Assembly (NCBI GenBank): GCA_002167265.1
Contig: NHDJ01000026.1
Location: forward strand, 1 to 27,000
DNA length: 27,000 nt
Reading direction: 5' to 3'
Source: Verrucomicrobia bacterium TMED56
Lineage (GTDB): Bacteria > Verrucomicrobiota > Verrucomicrobiia > Opitutales > Seribacteraceae
Below the pieces are notes generated by a model, which was not told the DNA's origin, did no database searches, and saw only the letters and a list, made by a program, of their open reading frames with translations. The translations under genes and the position numbers were made by a program. Each line of letters begins with the position of its first letter. Within the stretch, counting starts at the first letter, position 1. Shown piece by piece: positions 16,522 to 25,199 of this stretch.

Positions 16522-17319
16522 TTACTTACGTATTAAGCCTATAAATTTACCTTTATGTTTAGTAATCGCAAAATTCAAAGAATTTGATTTTACAAAATAA
16601 TAGAAATATAAATTGTCTTGTATATCATCAGATATAAATAGCCCCCCAGGTCTTAAAGCGTTCCATAAAAGTGGGAAAGCATAACTTCTACCCCACCAAT
16701 TTTTATCAGAATCATAATGACATAGGTCAACTTGATGTTTGGCTAATTTAATAGCATCAATAATGCCAGGCCTATCTGGTTTTCTTAAAATATACCAATA
16801 TTTTCTTAAATTTTTAGGTACAACAATACCGACATAGTCTTCATTTTTTTTTTTAGGATATGGCATATCTACACTATACAAAACTCCTTTTTTTTTTCTT
16901 TCTGAAAAAGCCTTTAATATACTTAAGCTGGACCATCCATAGGCAACACCGGTCTCAATAACTCTACTGGCTTTTAATAATTTAACTGAATTGTAGAGTA
17001 AATTTAAATCAGCAGGCCCACCCATTTTTATAGGTGATTTAGATGCTCTAACTTTAGCATGTTTTAAATAATTACCATTTAAGTTCTTATATGATCCTTT
17101 AAATCCAAGGTTTAACAAAGCTTTTCTACTTGAAACACTATTTAAACTTGCCCATTTTGTAGCTTTTATTTTATCTTTAGGCGAATCGTGATTTAATAAA
17201 AATTTTCTTATAATTTTATAAAATGTATGTTCCCAATATTTTGGACGAAATAAAAACCAAATTAATGTGTCAAATCTGTTCGCAATTTCTAAAAAATATG
17301 TTAATTTAGTAAAAATCAT
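16522..17319 (-). CDS. class I SAM-dependent methyltransferase
   Basis: A 265-residue protein. The SAM motif I is VIETGVAYGWSSLSIL (120-135), followed by YSVDMPYP (148-155) as the acidic loop, HYDSDKNWWGR (201-211) and ALRPGGLFISDDIQDN (221-236), a typical motif III/post-motif arrangement. The approximately 100 N-terminal residues are Lys-rich and specific. GVAYGWSS with SDDI suggests the Methyltransf_24/cephalosporin-hydroxylase-like side of the superfamily. The gene lies between the GT4 at 17506 (after a 186-bp AT-rich gap) and DUF616. It presumably methylates a sugar of the glycan; the evidence for the substrate is positional only. Confidence 0.75.
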   Translation of the reverse strand: MIFTKLTYFLEIANRFDTLIWFLFRPKYWEHTFYKIIRKFLLNHDSPKDKIKATKWASLNSVSSRKALLNLGFKGSYKNLNGNYLKHAKVRASKSPIKMGGPADLNLLYNSVKLLKASRVIETGVAYGWSSLSILKAFSERKKKGVLYSVDMPYPKKKNEDYVGIVVPKNLRKYWYILRKPDRPGIIDAIKLAKHQVDLCHYDSDKNWWGRSYAFPLLWNALRPGGLFISDDIQDNLYFYYFVKSNSLNFAITKHKGKFIGLIRK

Positions 17320-17505
17320 TTATTTTTTATACTATTTAAAATTTGTCTTGTTGCCAACCTTTAATAAATAGTTGCTGAAATTTAATAATAATTTTTTTTT
17401 AATTTCAAAAAATAAAAAAATTTAAAATAGTTAAAAAGTAAAAAATAATAAATATATTGCTGTGATTTTTTATTATAAAATTTAATTTATATTCTTTATT
17501 GTAAA

Positions 17506-18624
17506 TTAGTGAGATATTTTTGAAATTGCTTTCAGGTATTCTTTAGAAACATTTAAAACAGTATAATATTTTGCATACTCCATTGATTGTTTTTGCAAGT
17601 CAGAATTCTTAATTTTATCCAATATTGCATTAACAAATGCAGGCTTATCATTTAAAGGTAACAGTTTACCATATTTCCCAAAATTTAGAATCATTTTTGG
17701 ACCACCTGGACAATTACTAGAAATAATGGGTAGTCCAGCTGACAAAGCCTCAACTAAAACATTTCCAAAACCCTCCCATTTTGATGTTAATATAAATAAA
17801 TCTGCTTTTTTATAAAATGGATAAATATTTTTTTGAAATGGAATAATTTTAATACTTTTTGACAGTCCAGAAAATTTTATTTGATTTAGTAAATTTAGTT
17901 TTTGCTCACCCTCACCAATAATTATTAATCTTAAATTTTTATTTATTTTGTAAACATCTTTAAATACAGAGATCAAAAAAGAAAAGTTTTTTTGTTTTGT
18001 CAAGCGGCCAACAGATAATATAGTTTTCAATTCTTTGTTTCTAAACCATGACTCATCAATATTTTCTGACGCTAACAATTTATAATTGGAAGGTAATACA
18101 GGATTTCTTATAACTAATGTTTTGTCATTCTTAATCACATAATGTTTAATCAGGTCAAATTTAGTATCATCAGAATTTGAAATGACCAACTTTGTACTTC
18201 TATACGCATATTTCATCAAAAAAATATATATTATATTTTTTGGCCATTTTTTTTGAATTACCCCGTGCAAAGTATTAGACTCTCTAAATACAAGATTATT
18301 TATATATAAAAATTTAGCTGCTAGTCCTGTGAATATATTTACATCTCTAGAAACTGAGAGGACTAAATTATCTAAATGATTTTTAAGATAATTTCTAATT
18401 TTATATAAAATACTTATTGAACTTAAAAAATTTATATTATCAACTTCTAAGTTAACAACTCTAACTTTTTCATTAATCATAGTTTTATATGGCCCAATGA
18501 ATTTCAATACAACGAGGTCAACTGCATGTCCATCTAAAGCATATTGATTAGCCAAATTTACCGCAACCTTTTCAGCGCCACCTCCATTTAACGTTGGGGT
18601 AACTATTGAGATTTTATATTTCAT
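17506..18624 (-). CDS. glycosyltransferase family 4
   Basis: A GT-B retaining glycosyltransferase of 372 residues. The N-terminus ISIVTPTLNGGGAEKVAVNLA (5-25) is the classic start with the GGGAE loop. The donor domain shows TILSVGRLTKQKNF, RLIIIGEGEQ and the EX7E region EGFGNVLVEALSAGLPIIS followed by CPGGP, which contact the nucleotide-diphosphate sugar. The family includes galactosyl-, GalNAc- and heptosyl-transferases of O-antigen loci; the donor cannot be told. It lies 91 bp after the 470-residue gene and is probably in the same leftward unit. Confidence 0.88.
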   Translation of the reverse strand: MKYKISIVTPTLNGGGAEKVAVNLANQYALDGHAVDLVVLKFIGPYKTMINEKVRVVNLEVDNINFLSSISILYKIRNYLKNHLDNLVLSVSRDVNIFTGLAAKFLYINNLVFRESNTLHGVIQKKWPKNIIYIFLMKYAYRSTKLVISNSDDTKFDLIKHYVIKNDKTLVIRNPVLPSNYKLLASENIDESWFRNKELKTILSVGRLTKQKNFSFLISVFKDVYKINKNLRLIIIGEGEQKLNLLNQIKFSGLSKSIKIIPFQKNIYPFYKKADLFILTSKWEGFGNVLVEALSAGLPIISSNCPGGPKMILNFGKYGKLLPLNDKPAFVNAILDKIKNSDLQKQSMEYAKYYTVLNVSKEYLKAISKISH

Positions 18625-18715
18625 ACTTAAATGTTTGTTATCAATATAATATTTCGTTAATCAAAAAATTTAAATTTTTTTTAATAATTCTTTTATACAA
18701 CAATAAATTTTCTAT

Positions 18716-20128
18716 TTATAATTTTAAATGGCCAACAGAATGATAAATATTTGATTTTTTAATTTCAAACAAATCATTAAAAGGTTTGTTATTCAAGATT
18801 CGATTAATAATTTTTTTAAAAAGTTCATCTTCTCTATTTTGCCAGATCGTTCCATAAGTTTCGCTATATTTCTTTATAGCTTGATTTCTTTGATTATCAT
18901 TATATGTCTTTTTTATTAAAAATTTTAATGACTTAAGAGAAAAATTTGTCTCTAATCTTGTGGATAAATTATTTTTAACATAACCATAATAATCTGATAC
19001 TGAATATTCTTTTTTACTAAATTTATAATAAAAGGTTGGTAAGTATGCCAAAGCTGCCTCAAAATGGATGCTGGTTTCACCTGCTATTATTGCATCTAAA
19101 TTTTCAAAATAATTTAATAGCGATACTTCTGTGGGATTAGACCATCTTATCATTTCTTCATCCTTGATAAATAATTTTAATTTTTTAATAAAAATTAAAT
19201 TTTGAGATGGATGAGTACGCACTATACATTTAACCTTTAATTTAATCAGATGAATTAAAATATTTAAAGTGTCATTAAAATCGCTTAACTTGTTAACAGC
19301 CAAACCTATACATAGTTTTTTTGTTTTATTTTCTTTAAATATATTATTTTTTTTTTTGATTACTCTGGTTATTTTTTTTTTTTGCCCACTTAATAATACT
19401 TGGCAATTTGCTGCATTTTTTTTTATACGAAGATTTTTTTTTTGAGCTCGATAACAAGCTATGTAATTTTGATAAGCAACATTTCCATCTAGAAGTGCGT
19501 AATCAAATTCTAATGGAGGAAAAATTTTACTTACTGAGGCATGCTGAATATAAAGAGTTTTAATTTCTAATATTTCTGCTGTAATACGTAAACTGCGTGC
19601 ATAAATGCTGTGGTCATTAGACAATATAATTAACTTGGGTTGGATTCTATCAAGTTCTTCCAAAAAGTATGGAATAAACATATAAGATTCGGTTAATTTA
19701 TATAAGTACCAATAAGTTTTATTTTTATATTTTTTTTTTAAATTTAGATGCAATGGCAATCCACGTACTAAAAAAAGTGCAAAACTAATAATTACGATTT
19801 TGGTACTAAATTTCACTCTCTTTAAGTTGTTAAAACTATAATTCTTTTTACTTAAAAATCTTAGAACTGGTTTGATACTATTATACTGATTTAAAGTTCC
19901 TGAAAATATATATATAGATTTAGGGTTTTTTTTTTCAAATAAAATAAGTTTTTTAAGGACTCTATAGACAAATGATAAACCTGCATTAAAAAATAAAGGA
20001 AAAAATTTATCATTTTTTTTTGCGTATGTTTTGCTAATTAAAGGATTATTAAAAATTTTCCCTATCTCAAGCTCACTCTCTTTACATAAAGCCAAATTGG
20101 AAAGTTTAAATAATTTAAAAGAATTCAT
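18716..20128 (-). CDS. unassigned GT-B-like polysaccharide biosynthesis protein
   Basis: I do not recognise a named family with certainty. The 470-residue protein has a central IILSNDHSIYARSLRI segment, LYIQHASVSKIFPPLEFDY and YALLDGNVAYQNY. The C-terminal half has IVRTHPSQN and IIAGETSIHFEAALAYLPTFYY. The order (HP near the nucleotide site, then G-x-(T/S)-S-x-x-x-EA) resembles the donor domain of capsule/teichoic-type GT-B transferases such as KpsS- or CDP-glycerol-transferase-like proteins, so a glycosyltransferase or polyol-phosphate transferase is likely. There is no signal peptide. Runs of 11 and 12 T on the plus strand (19347-19357 and 19372-19383) make poly-A runs in its coding strand. 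It is the first gene of its leftward unit and divergent from the dioxygenase gene. Confidence 0.6.
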   Translation of the reverse strand: MNSFKLFKLSNLALCKESELEIGKIFNNPLISKTYAKKNDKFFPLFFNAGLSFVYRVLKKLILFEKKNPKSIYIFSGTLNQYNSIKPVLRFLSKKNYSFNNLKRVKFSTKIVIISFALFLVRGLPLHLNLKKKYKNKTYWYLYKLTESYMFIPYFLEELDRIQPKLIILSNDHSIYARSLRITAEILEIKTLYIQHASVSKIFPPLEFDYALLDGNVAYQNYIACYRAQKKNLRIKKNAANCQVLLSGQKKKITRVIKKKNNIFKENKTKKLCIGLAVNKLSDFNDTLNILIHLIKLKVKCIVRTHPSQNLIFIKKLKLFIKDEEMIRWSNPTEVSLLNYFENLDAIIAGETSIHFEAALAYLPTFYYKFSKKEYSVSDYYGYVKNNLSTRLETNFSLKSLKFLIKKTYNDNQRNQAIKKYSETYGTIWQNREDELFKKIINRILNNKPFNDLFEIKKSNIYHSVGHLKL

Positions 20129-20255
20129 AAGTTTGTTTTTTGATATACTAAAAAATGATAATTATTAATTAAAATTTTAATAAATATATACTATTAATTT
20201 AAATTAAACTATAAAGCGCATGTTATTGTATTCATAAATAGGATATAATATATTA
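20129..20255. promoter_or_regulatory. divergent intergenic region with a -10-like box
   Basis: These 127 bp lie between the leftward GT-B-like gene and the rightward dioxygenase gene. A perfect TATAAT occurs at 20244-20249 on the plus strand, only 6 bp before the ATG at 20256. If it is a real -10 box the dioxygenase transcript would be leaderless or nearly so. Alternatively the protein starts at the in-frame ATG at 20340. The GGATAT just before could also act as a weak ribosome-binding site. The region is too AT-rich for firm calls. Confidence 0.3.
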
Positions 20256-21176
20256 ATGAGATTATCTTTTATAGGATTAGAAATTATCCTAAATAAAAAA
20301 AATTCAAAAAAATCTATATCGTTCAATGATATAAATTATATGAATAATGAAACTTTGTTATACATAAAAAAACTTAGTAAAAAAGAAATTGACAGTAGAA
20401 CTGAAGAGTTGATTAAAACTTGTGAAACTGATGTTGGAAAAATTAAACAAATTCTAAATGATAAAGGAATTGTAATTATTAAAGATTTTGTCCCTGAAGT
20501 TACAATTGATAAAATATCTCAAGATTTAAAAAACATCAGAGAAGAGATATCTTCTTTTATATCAACTAATAATACTTTTAAAGATAATGCTAACTTTTTT
20601 TTTCAAAAAGATAATGCTAAATTTACTAATTATTCTGAATTAGCAAACTATAAAAAAACTGTTGCCAATATTCGTGGAGGACAAGACAAAGGTATGATCG
20701 ACATTTTTAATGTAGACAAATGTAATTATTCACTTGGTAATATATTAATTCCTTTTTTCAACCAAAAGATTATTTTTGATATATTAAGTGAAGAAAGCTC
20801 TAATTTAAATCCAACAAATCTAAATCTTTATTTAAACAATGACATTACAAAAACTCGAGGATTTCATGTGGACACATACAATAAAAAGATAAAAATTTTT
20901 TTATATTTAGAAGACTGTCTAAATCTAGATGATGGTCCATACACTTATGTTAAAGAAAGTCATATAAATTCACGATTTGCAAAAATAAACCAATGTATTT
21001 CTTCGAACCTTTCTAATTATACTGAGACTCCATTTGTTTCACTTGAAAATATTACTCCAGTTTTAGCAAAAAGAGGTACTTTAGTAATTTCAGATCAAAG
21101 TGGTAGTCATAGAGGGTTTCCGCAAGCTTTGGGACACAAGCGAGCAGTTGCAGTAATGAATTATATTAAATTATAA
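20256..21176 (+). CDS. PhyH-type Fe(II)/2-oxoglutarate-dependent dioxygenase
   Basis: A 306-residue protein of the phytanoyl-CoA dioxygenase superfamily. Iron ligands are visible as His204-x-Asp206 (GFHVDTY) and His285 (GSHRGFP). Arg296 is 11 residues after the distal His, the usual spacing for the 2-oxoglutarate-binding arginine. IFLYLEDCLNLDDGPYTYVKESH follows the PhyH core pattern in which a strand and the DDGP turn precede the second half of the barrel. The approximately 60 N-terminal residues lack known motifs, and the in-frame ATG at 20340 could be the real start. The gene stands alone on the plus strand between two leftward units. It may hydroxylate or otherwise oxidise a sugar or nucleotide-sugar of the repeat unit; a self-standing role outside glycan synthesis cannot be excluded. 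Confidence 0.83.
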   Translation: MRLSFIGLEIILNKKNSKKSISFNDINYMNNETLLYIKKLSKKEIDSRTEELIKTCETDVGKIKQILNDKGIVIIKDFVPEVTIDKISQDLKNIREEISSFISTNNTFKDNANFFFQKDNAKFTNYSELANYKKTVANIRGGQDKGMIDIFNVDKCNYSLGNILIPFFNQKIIFDILSEESSNLNPTNLNLYLNNDITKTRGFHVDTYNKKIKIFLYLEDCLNLDDGPYTYVKESHINSRFAKINQCISSNLSNYTETPFVSLENITPVLAKRGTLVISDQSGSHRGFPQALGHKRAVAVMNYIKL

Positions 21177-21344
21177 ATAAATACAGGTTTAAAAAATATT
21201 CAAAATTTAACTTTAATAAAATTGAAATTTTAAGATTGTATATTGTGGATAGAGATAATGAATTTTAATAAGCTCTTAAATGGTTTTTAGGTATTCAAAG
21301 TATTAATCTAAAACATTATTGGTACATTATTTTAAATATATTTA

Positions 21345-22364
21345 TTAATTCTTTTTTTTTCGCTTTAAGTAAAATTTTTTAAAAGCAAATATTATAAACC
21401 AAATGTAATTTATAAAGAATGAGGGTTTATAAATTAAACTAATTAAAGAATATAAAGCTAAATTGTATTTTTTAATTTTAAATAAACATATAATAAAATA
21501 AGGAGTTACGTTATTTAATGTGAAAAATAGAGATTTGGCAAATTGTCTAGATTGCTTAACATTTTCTTTTTCAATCTTTTGAAATAATCTTATTCCCCAA
21601 TCAGCTAATTTGAATGCTATTGTTTGAATTAAAAATTTATCTTTTAATTCTAAGGCATATGAAAGTCTTTCGTTAATTCCCATAGAATCTGGTCTATTTT
21701 GTTTTTTTTTTACACTTTCTACTGTATCACCAAAATCAACCGCGATCATTCCGCAATTATGTATCATTGCCATGTTGTATTTGCGTGTCATATCTATGCC
21801 AATTTTAACTTGGGGATAAAGAACATTTTTTTCTAATGGAAAATTGGATAAATTAAAGCAACTCATTCTAAATGATAAACCAGTATACGCACCTGAAAGT
21901 GCAAACATATTAGCAATTGCTTCGTAACCCTTGGAATATAAAGTGTAAGACACTTGATATCTTTTTTCAGCTTTTTGCCACTTATCAACAGAATGATGGA
22001 TAATACTAACATCATCATGCTTACTAAATATTTCTAAACATTTAGCAATATAATCGCCAATCATAAAATCGTCGTCTGAAAGAAAAATTGCATAAGGCGA
22101 TTTAACCTCGCAGTAGCCTCTAAAAATAGTTTTTATTGGTCCAATATTTTGAGGATTTTTATATATCTTTACTCTCGCATCATTGATAGCTACTGACTTT
22201 AAATAGTTCCAGGTACCATCATTTGAATTATTATCAATGATAATAAACTGAACATCTTTTACTTCTGTTTTAAGAAAAGATGGTAAACATTTTTTTATAC
22301 GATTTATCCTATTGAATGTTGGTAATACCACAGATATTGAAAATGGCTTATTCTGATATTGCAT
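21345..22364 (-). CDS. glycosyltransferase family 2
   Basis: A GT-A glycosyltransferase of 339 residues. SVVLPTFNR (11-19), FIIIDNNSNDGTW (40-52) and IFLSDDDFM (93-101, Asp97-Asp99 as the DxD metal site) are canonical. The remainder contains a family-specific middle region and a C-terminal hydrophobic, basic segment (about 285-339) that may tether it to the membrane. It starts 34 bp after the formyltransferase gene and is the last gene of the leftward unit. It converges with the dioxygenase gene across 168 bp in which I see no convincing terminator. By position it may transfer the formylated sugar made upstream; that is inference. Confidence 0.87.
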   Translation of the reverse strand: MQYQNKPFSISVVLPTFNRINRIKKCLPSFLKTEVKDVQFIIIDNNSNDGTWNYLKSVAINDARVKIYKNPQNIGPIKTIFRGYCEVKSPYAIFLSDDDFMIGDYIAKCLEIFSKHDDVSIIHHSVDKWQKAEKRYQVSYTLYSKGYEAIANMFALSGAYTGLSFRMSCFNLSNFPLEKNVLYPQVKIGIDMTRKYNMAMIHNCGMIAVDFGDTVESVKKKQNRPDSMGINERLSYALELKDKFLIQTIAFKLADWGIRLFQKIEKENVKQSRQFAKSLFFTLNNVTPYFIICLFKIKKYNLALYSLISLIYKPSFFINYIWFIIFAFKKFYLKRKKKN

Positions 22365-22398
22365 AAATTCTAATCAATATTTTTGTAAATATATCAAT

Positions 22399-23118
22399 TT
22401 AATTTAAAATTTTTTTAATCTTAATATTAAATGAATATTTTTTATTTTTGTAGTTAAAAAAATTGAATGATTTATTTTTAAAAGTTCTTGCATTATTTAA
22501 TTTAATCAAATCTATTAACTTGTAGGGTTTGTTCAGTTTAAGTTCATCAAATTTGTTAATACTTTTCTTGTTAAAGTAACTTGATTTTCCCGATTGTTTT
22601 TTGGATTTAATTTTACCAGTTAATATTTTAATAAAATTCTTATTAAATAATTTTACAATTTCTAACTCTCCTTTTTTATAAAGACTTGTAGAAGAAGAAA
22701 ATTCATTAAATTTAATCTCTTTTTGACACCATACATTGCCTTTATCAATTCCACCTGATATTTCATGAAGGGAAACTCCCCATTTTAAATTTTTAATGAT
22801 TGCGTGAGCATGTGGATAAAATCCTCTGGCTACAGGTAGATAAGAAGGATGAAAATTTATAGAACTTTTAAATTTTGAAAAAAGATTTTTTGGTATTAAC
22901 CACGGCCAATATACACTAATTAAAAAATCAATTTTTTTCTTATTTTTTAATGTTGAGATAAATTGTTTTTTATTTTTTAAAAATAGAATTTTTTTTTTAT
23001 TAAAGCTTTTATCACATGTTAAGATCTCAATATCGATAAATGAGTATGATCTTAATTTCTTAATAACTTTTAATCCTACATTCTTATTTCCTATTAGTAG
23101 TAATATTTTTTTTTTCAT
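22399..23118 (-). CDS. sugar N-formyltransferase (Fmt-like)
   Basis: A 239-residue member of the formyltransferase superfamily that uses N10-formyltetrahydrofolate. The catalytic triad appears as Asn88 and His90 in INFHPSYLP and Asp125 in SGGIDKGN; the spacing is close to that of methionyl-tRNA formyltransferase and of sugar N-formyltransferases. The Fmt-type tRNA-binding C-terminal domain is missing, which favours a small-molecule amino-sugar substrate. The ATG at 23118 is chosen; a GTG just before it (23121) also fits. It begins 2 bp after the stop of the DegT aminotransferase, so the pair probably makes a 4-amino (or 3-amino) sugar and then formylates it. The protein is very Lys-rich, especially after residue 150. 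Confidence 0.87.
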   Translation of the reverse strand: MKKKILLLIGNKNVGLKVIKKLRSYSFIDIEILTCDKSFNKKKILFLKNKKQFISTLKNKKKIDFLISVYWPWLIPKNLFSKFKSSINFHPSYLPVARGFYPHAHAIIKNLKWGVSLHEISGGIDKGNVWCQKEIKFNEFSSSTSLYKKGELEIVKLFNKNFIKILTGKIKSKKQSGKSSYFNKKSINKFDELKLNKPYKLIDLIKLNNARTFKNKSFNFFNYKNKKYSFNIKIKKILN

Positions 23119-23120
23119 CA

Positions 23121-24227
23121 CTAGTTAAGAATATTGTTTATAGTTTTTGCAATATAATCTATTTGACTTTTTTTCAAATTGTGGCCACTCGGAAGATTCA
23201 ATCCATACTTACCTAATTCTTTAGAAAAAAATTTATTTTTACTTTTCCACATTGGATAAGTGCTAATTGATGGAAATATCGGCCTTGTATCTATTCCCTT
23301 TTTTCTTAATATCTTAGACAATGTTGACCCATCTATCTTAATTTTTAATTTTTCTTTAATTAAAAATATTGATGTCATCCAGTAAATAGATCTTGCTGGT
23401 TTCTTTTCTTTATTTAGTTTTACTTTATTTGAATTTATGAAATTTTTTTCATACCAGCTAAATATTTTTCTTTTTTTTTCAACTAACTCCTCTAATCTTT
23501 CAAATTGTGCAAGGCATAGTGCTGCCTGAATATTGGACATAGAATATTTGTAGCCAATTTTTTCTATCCAAAATGTTCCTTTTTTTTTATTATTTCCTCT
23601 CCCATGTGCTGCCAGTTGTTTAATTTTTTTATTTAAAGATTTGTTGGAAGTAATTATCATTCCACCTTCACCTGAAACCATTAATTTAGCGCCTTGAAAA
23701 CTAAAAGCTGCAGCAATTCCAAAAGTTCCTACTAACTTATTGTTATATTTAGCACCTACTGCTGGGGCCGCATCTTCAATCAAATGAATCTTATATTTTT
23801 TTGAAATCTTGACAATTTCATCCATTTTAGATGGGTGTCCATAAAGATGAACAACCATTATAGCTTTCGTTTTTTTATTAATTTTTTTTTTTAAAGATTT
23901 TGGACAAATGGTCCAAGTGTCTGGATCAATATCAGCAAAAACTACTTTTGCACCTACATATTTAACTGCACTTGCTGTAGCAACCCAAGTAGTGTCGGGA
24001 ACTATTACTTCATCACCTTTCTTAATATCTAAAGATTTTAGTATTAAATGCATTGCTCCTGTACAACTTGATGTAGGAATGGCGTACTTAACCTTAAAAT
24101 ACTTTTTAAAACTATTTTCTAATTTTACTAAATAATTATTCCAATTATTATTCCAACCATTGCTTACAGCATCCGCAACATATTTTTTTTCTAACTTAGT
24201 TATAGATGGTCCTGCTGTAAGTATCAT
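23121..24227 (-). CDS. DegT/DnrJ/EryC1-type sugar aminotransferase
   Basis: A PLP-dependent aminotransferase of 368 residues. The PLP lysine is Lys181 in SFQGAKLMVSGEGG (176-189). The cofactor-contacting EDAAPAVGA (151-159), TSSCTGAMHL (52-61) and the C-terminal RPIFPSISTYPMW with NLPSGHNL are also present. It should transfer an amino group from glutamate to a 3- or 4-keto nucleotide sugar; the perosamine-synthase-like subgroup is a reasonable guess. It is followed immediately by the formyltransferase gene and separated by 102 bp from the upstream transketolase C-subunit gene. Its partner enzyme at the right end has the same fold but lacks the lysine. Confidence 0.9.
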   Translation of the reverse strand: MILTAGPSITKLEKKYVADAVSNGWNNNWNNYLVKLENSFKKYFKVKYAIPTSSCTGAMHLILKSLDIKKGDEVIVPDTTWVATASAVKYVGAKVVFADIDPDTWTICPKSLKKKINKKTKAIMVVHLYGHPSKMDEIVKISKKYKIHLIEDAAPAVGAKYNNKLVGTFGIAAAFSFQGAKLMVSGEGGMIITSNKSLNKKIKQLAAHGRGNNKKKGTFWIEKIGYKYSMSNIQAALCLAQFERLEELVEKKRKIFSWYEKNFINSNKVKLNKEKKPARSIYWMTSIFLIKEKLKIKIDGSTLSKILRKKGIDTRPIFPSISTYPMWKSKNKFFSKELGKYGLNLPSGHNLKKSQIDYIAKTINNILN

Positions 24228-24278
24228 ATTAGAGTAACATATATATTTATTTATATATAAATCAATTATTGAGTCTAC

Positions 24279-24301
24279 AAAAAACTAAGTTATTCATAAC
24301 T
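24279..24301 (-). terminator. weak candidate terminator after the transketolase C gene
   Basis: Read on the minus strand, an AGTTAT/ATAACT inverted repeat (24301-24288, 2-base centre, so effectively a smaller stem with a 4-base loop) is followed after three bases by six T residues (24284-24279). It begins 28 bp after the transketolase C stop. The stem is short and AT-rich, so it may only attenuate transcription, or be chance. Confidence 0.3.
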
Positions 24302-24329
24302 AAAAGTTTATTTTTTTTCTAATTTAAAA

Positions 24330-25199
24330 TTACTTTAGGAAGTTCATCAAAAATTCTTTTGATCCAACTTTTTTAATTACTTTGGAGTCTAAAGACTTTG
24401 AAATCAACTTTTCACTGTGAAGACTTTCATTTAACCATGATTGAAACCCTCCATCCTTCAAGTGATCTTCAACAACTATCACTTCTTTATATTTTTTTAA
24501 ATTTACATTTTGATATTTTTTAAACTTCATTCCCCAAAGAGGCATAGAGAATAGTGATCCTGGCTTATATATTTTTTTATCAATCTTATCTATAATGAAT
24601 TGAATAACTGCGCCTGTTGATAGATATATTTGTTTATTCTTAAAATTTTTTTCATAATCTAAAACTTGTATCCATTTACCAGGAGATACTTTTGGTATTT
24701 TTTTGTGTATTTGATAATTTGAGCTTTTATCTAATCTTAAATATGAGGGTTGAGGATTTTTTATAATATAATCAATACATGATTTTAATTCCATAACATC
24801 ACCAGGAGATGCAATCAACATATTTGGAAAACTTCTAATCAAAGAATAATCTTGTATTGCGTGATGAGAGTATCCTAAATTTCCATAGCCAACCCCCCCT
24901 CCAGCTGAAACAATGGTAACAGGTAAATTATGATAATCTAAATCATTTCTAATTTGTTCCGCACATCTGAATGTATTAAAATTTGCAATAGAATATACAA
25001 AAACATGTTTACCTCTAGCAGCTAGTCCTGCTGCATAACCCATCATACTTTGTTCTGATACACCGGCATTAAAAATATTTTTTGGAAATTCTGTTGAATA
25101 ATTTTCTACCATTCCATAACCCAAATCATTCACTATCAAACAAATATTTTTGTTTTTTCTTGTGGCAATGGCAAGCTGTTCTATAAAAATATTTTTCAT
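24330..25199 (-). CDS. transketolase C-terminal subunit (split enzyme)
   Basis: The second half of a two-chain transketolase, 289 residues from the ATG at 25199. It contains the pyrimidine-binding domain with the catalytic glutamate in FNAGVSEQSMMGYAAGLA (Glu of GVSEQ) and GGVGYGNLGYSHHAIQDYSLIR, plus the C-terminal transketolase domain (SPGDVMEL, then the ligand-binding fold to the end). Starting at 25199 gives an ATGA overlap of 4 bp with the N-subunit gene, so I prefer it to the upstream in-frame ATG at 25256. Such split pairs occur in sugar-biosynthesis loci as well as primary metabolism. Here the tight coupling to a sugar 3-dehydratase-like gene suggests ketol transfer to a keto sugar rather than a pentose-phosphate role. 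Confidence 0.88.
   Translation of the reverse strand: MKNIFIEQLAIATRKNKNICLIVNDLGYGMVENYSTEFPKNIFNAGVSEQSMMGYAAGLAARGKHVFVYSIANFNTFRCAEQIRNDLDYHNLPVTIVSAGGGVGYGNLGYSHHAIQDYSLIRSFPNMLIASPGDVMELKSCIDYIIKNPQPSYLRLDKSSNYQIHKKIPKVSPGKWIQVLDYEKNFKNKQIYLSTGAVIQFIIDKIDKKIYKPGSLFSMPLWGMKFKKYQNVNLKKYKEVIVVEDHLKDGGFQSWLNESLHSEKLISKSLDSKVIKKVGSKEFLMNFLK

Noticed and set aside
17320..17505. 186-bp gap upstream of the second methyltransferase, checked for a small RNA, tRNA or promoter
   Set aside because: It is almost pure A+T with poly-A and poly-T stretches; the short GTTGCCAAC repeat near 17350 is too small to support a call.
21177..21344. Convergent gap searched for a bidirectional terminator
   Set aside because: Only short A/T inverted repeats such as AAAATT-GA-AATTTT are present, with no T tract in the right place.
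23908..24135. Small open frame on the plus strand opposite the DegT aminotransferase
   Set aside because: It is a shadow of a strongly supported gene and has no start signal or recognisable domain.
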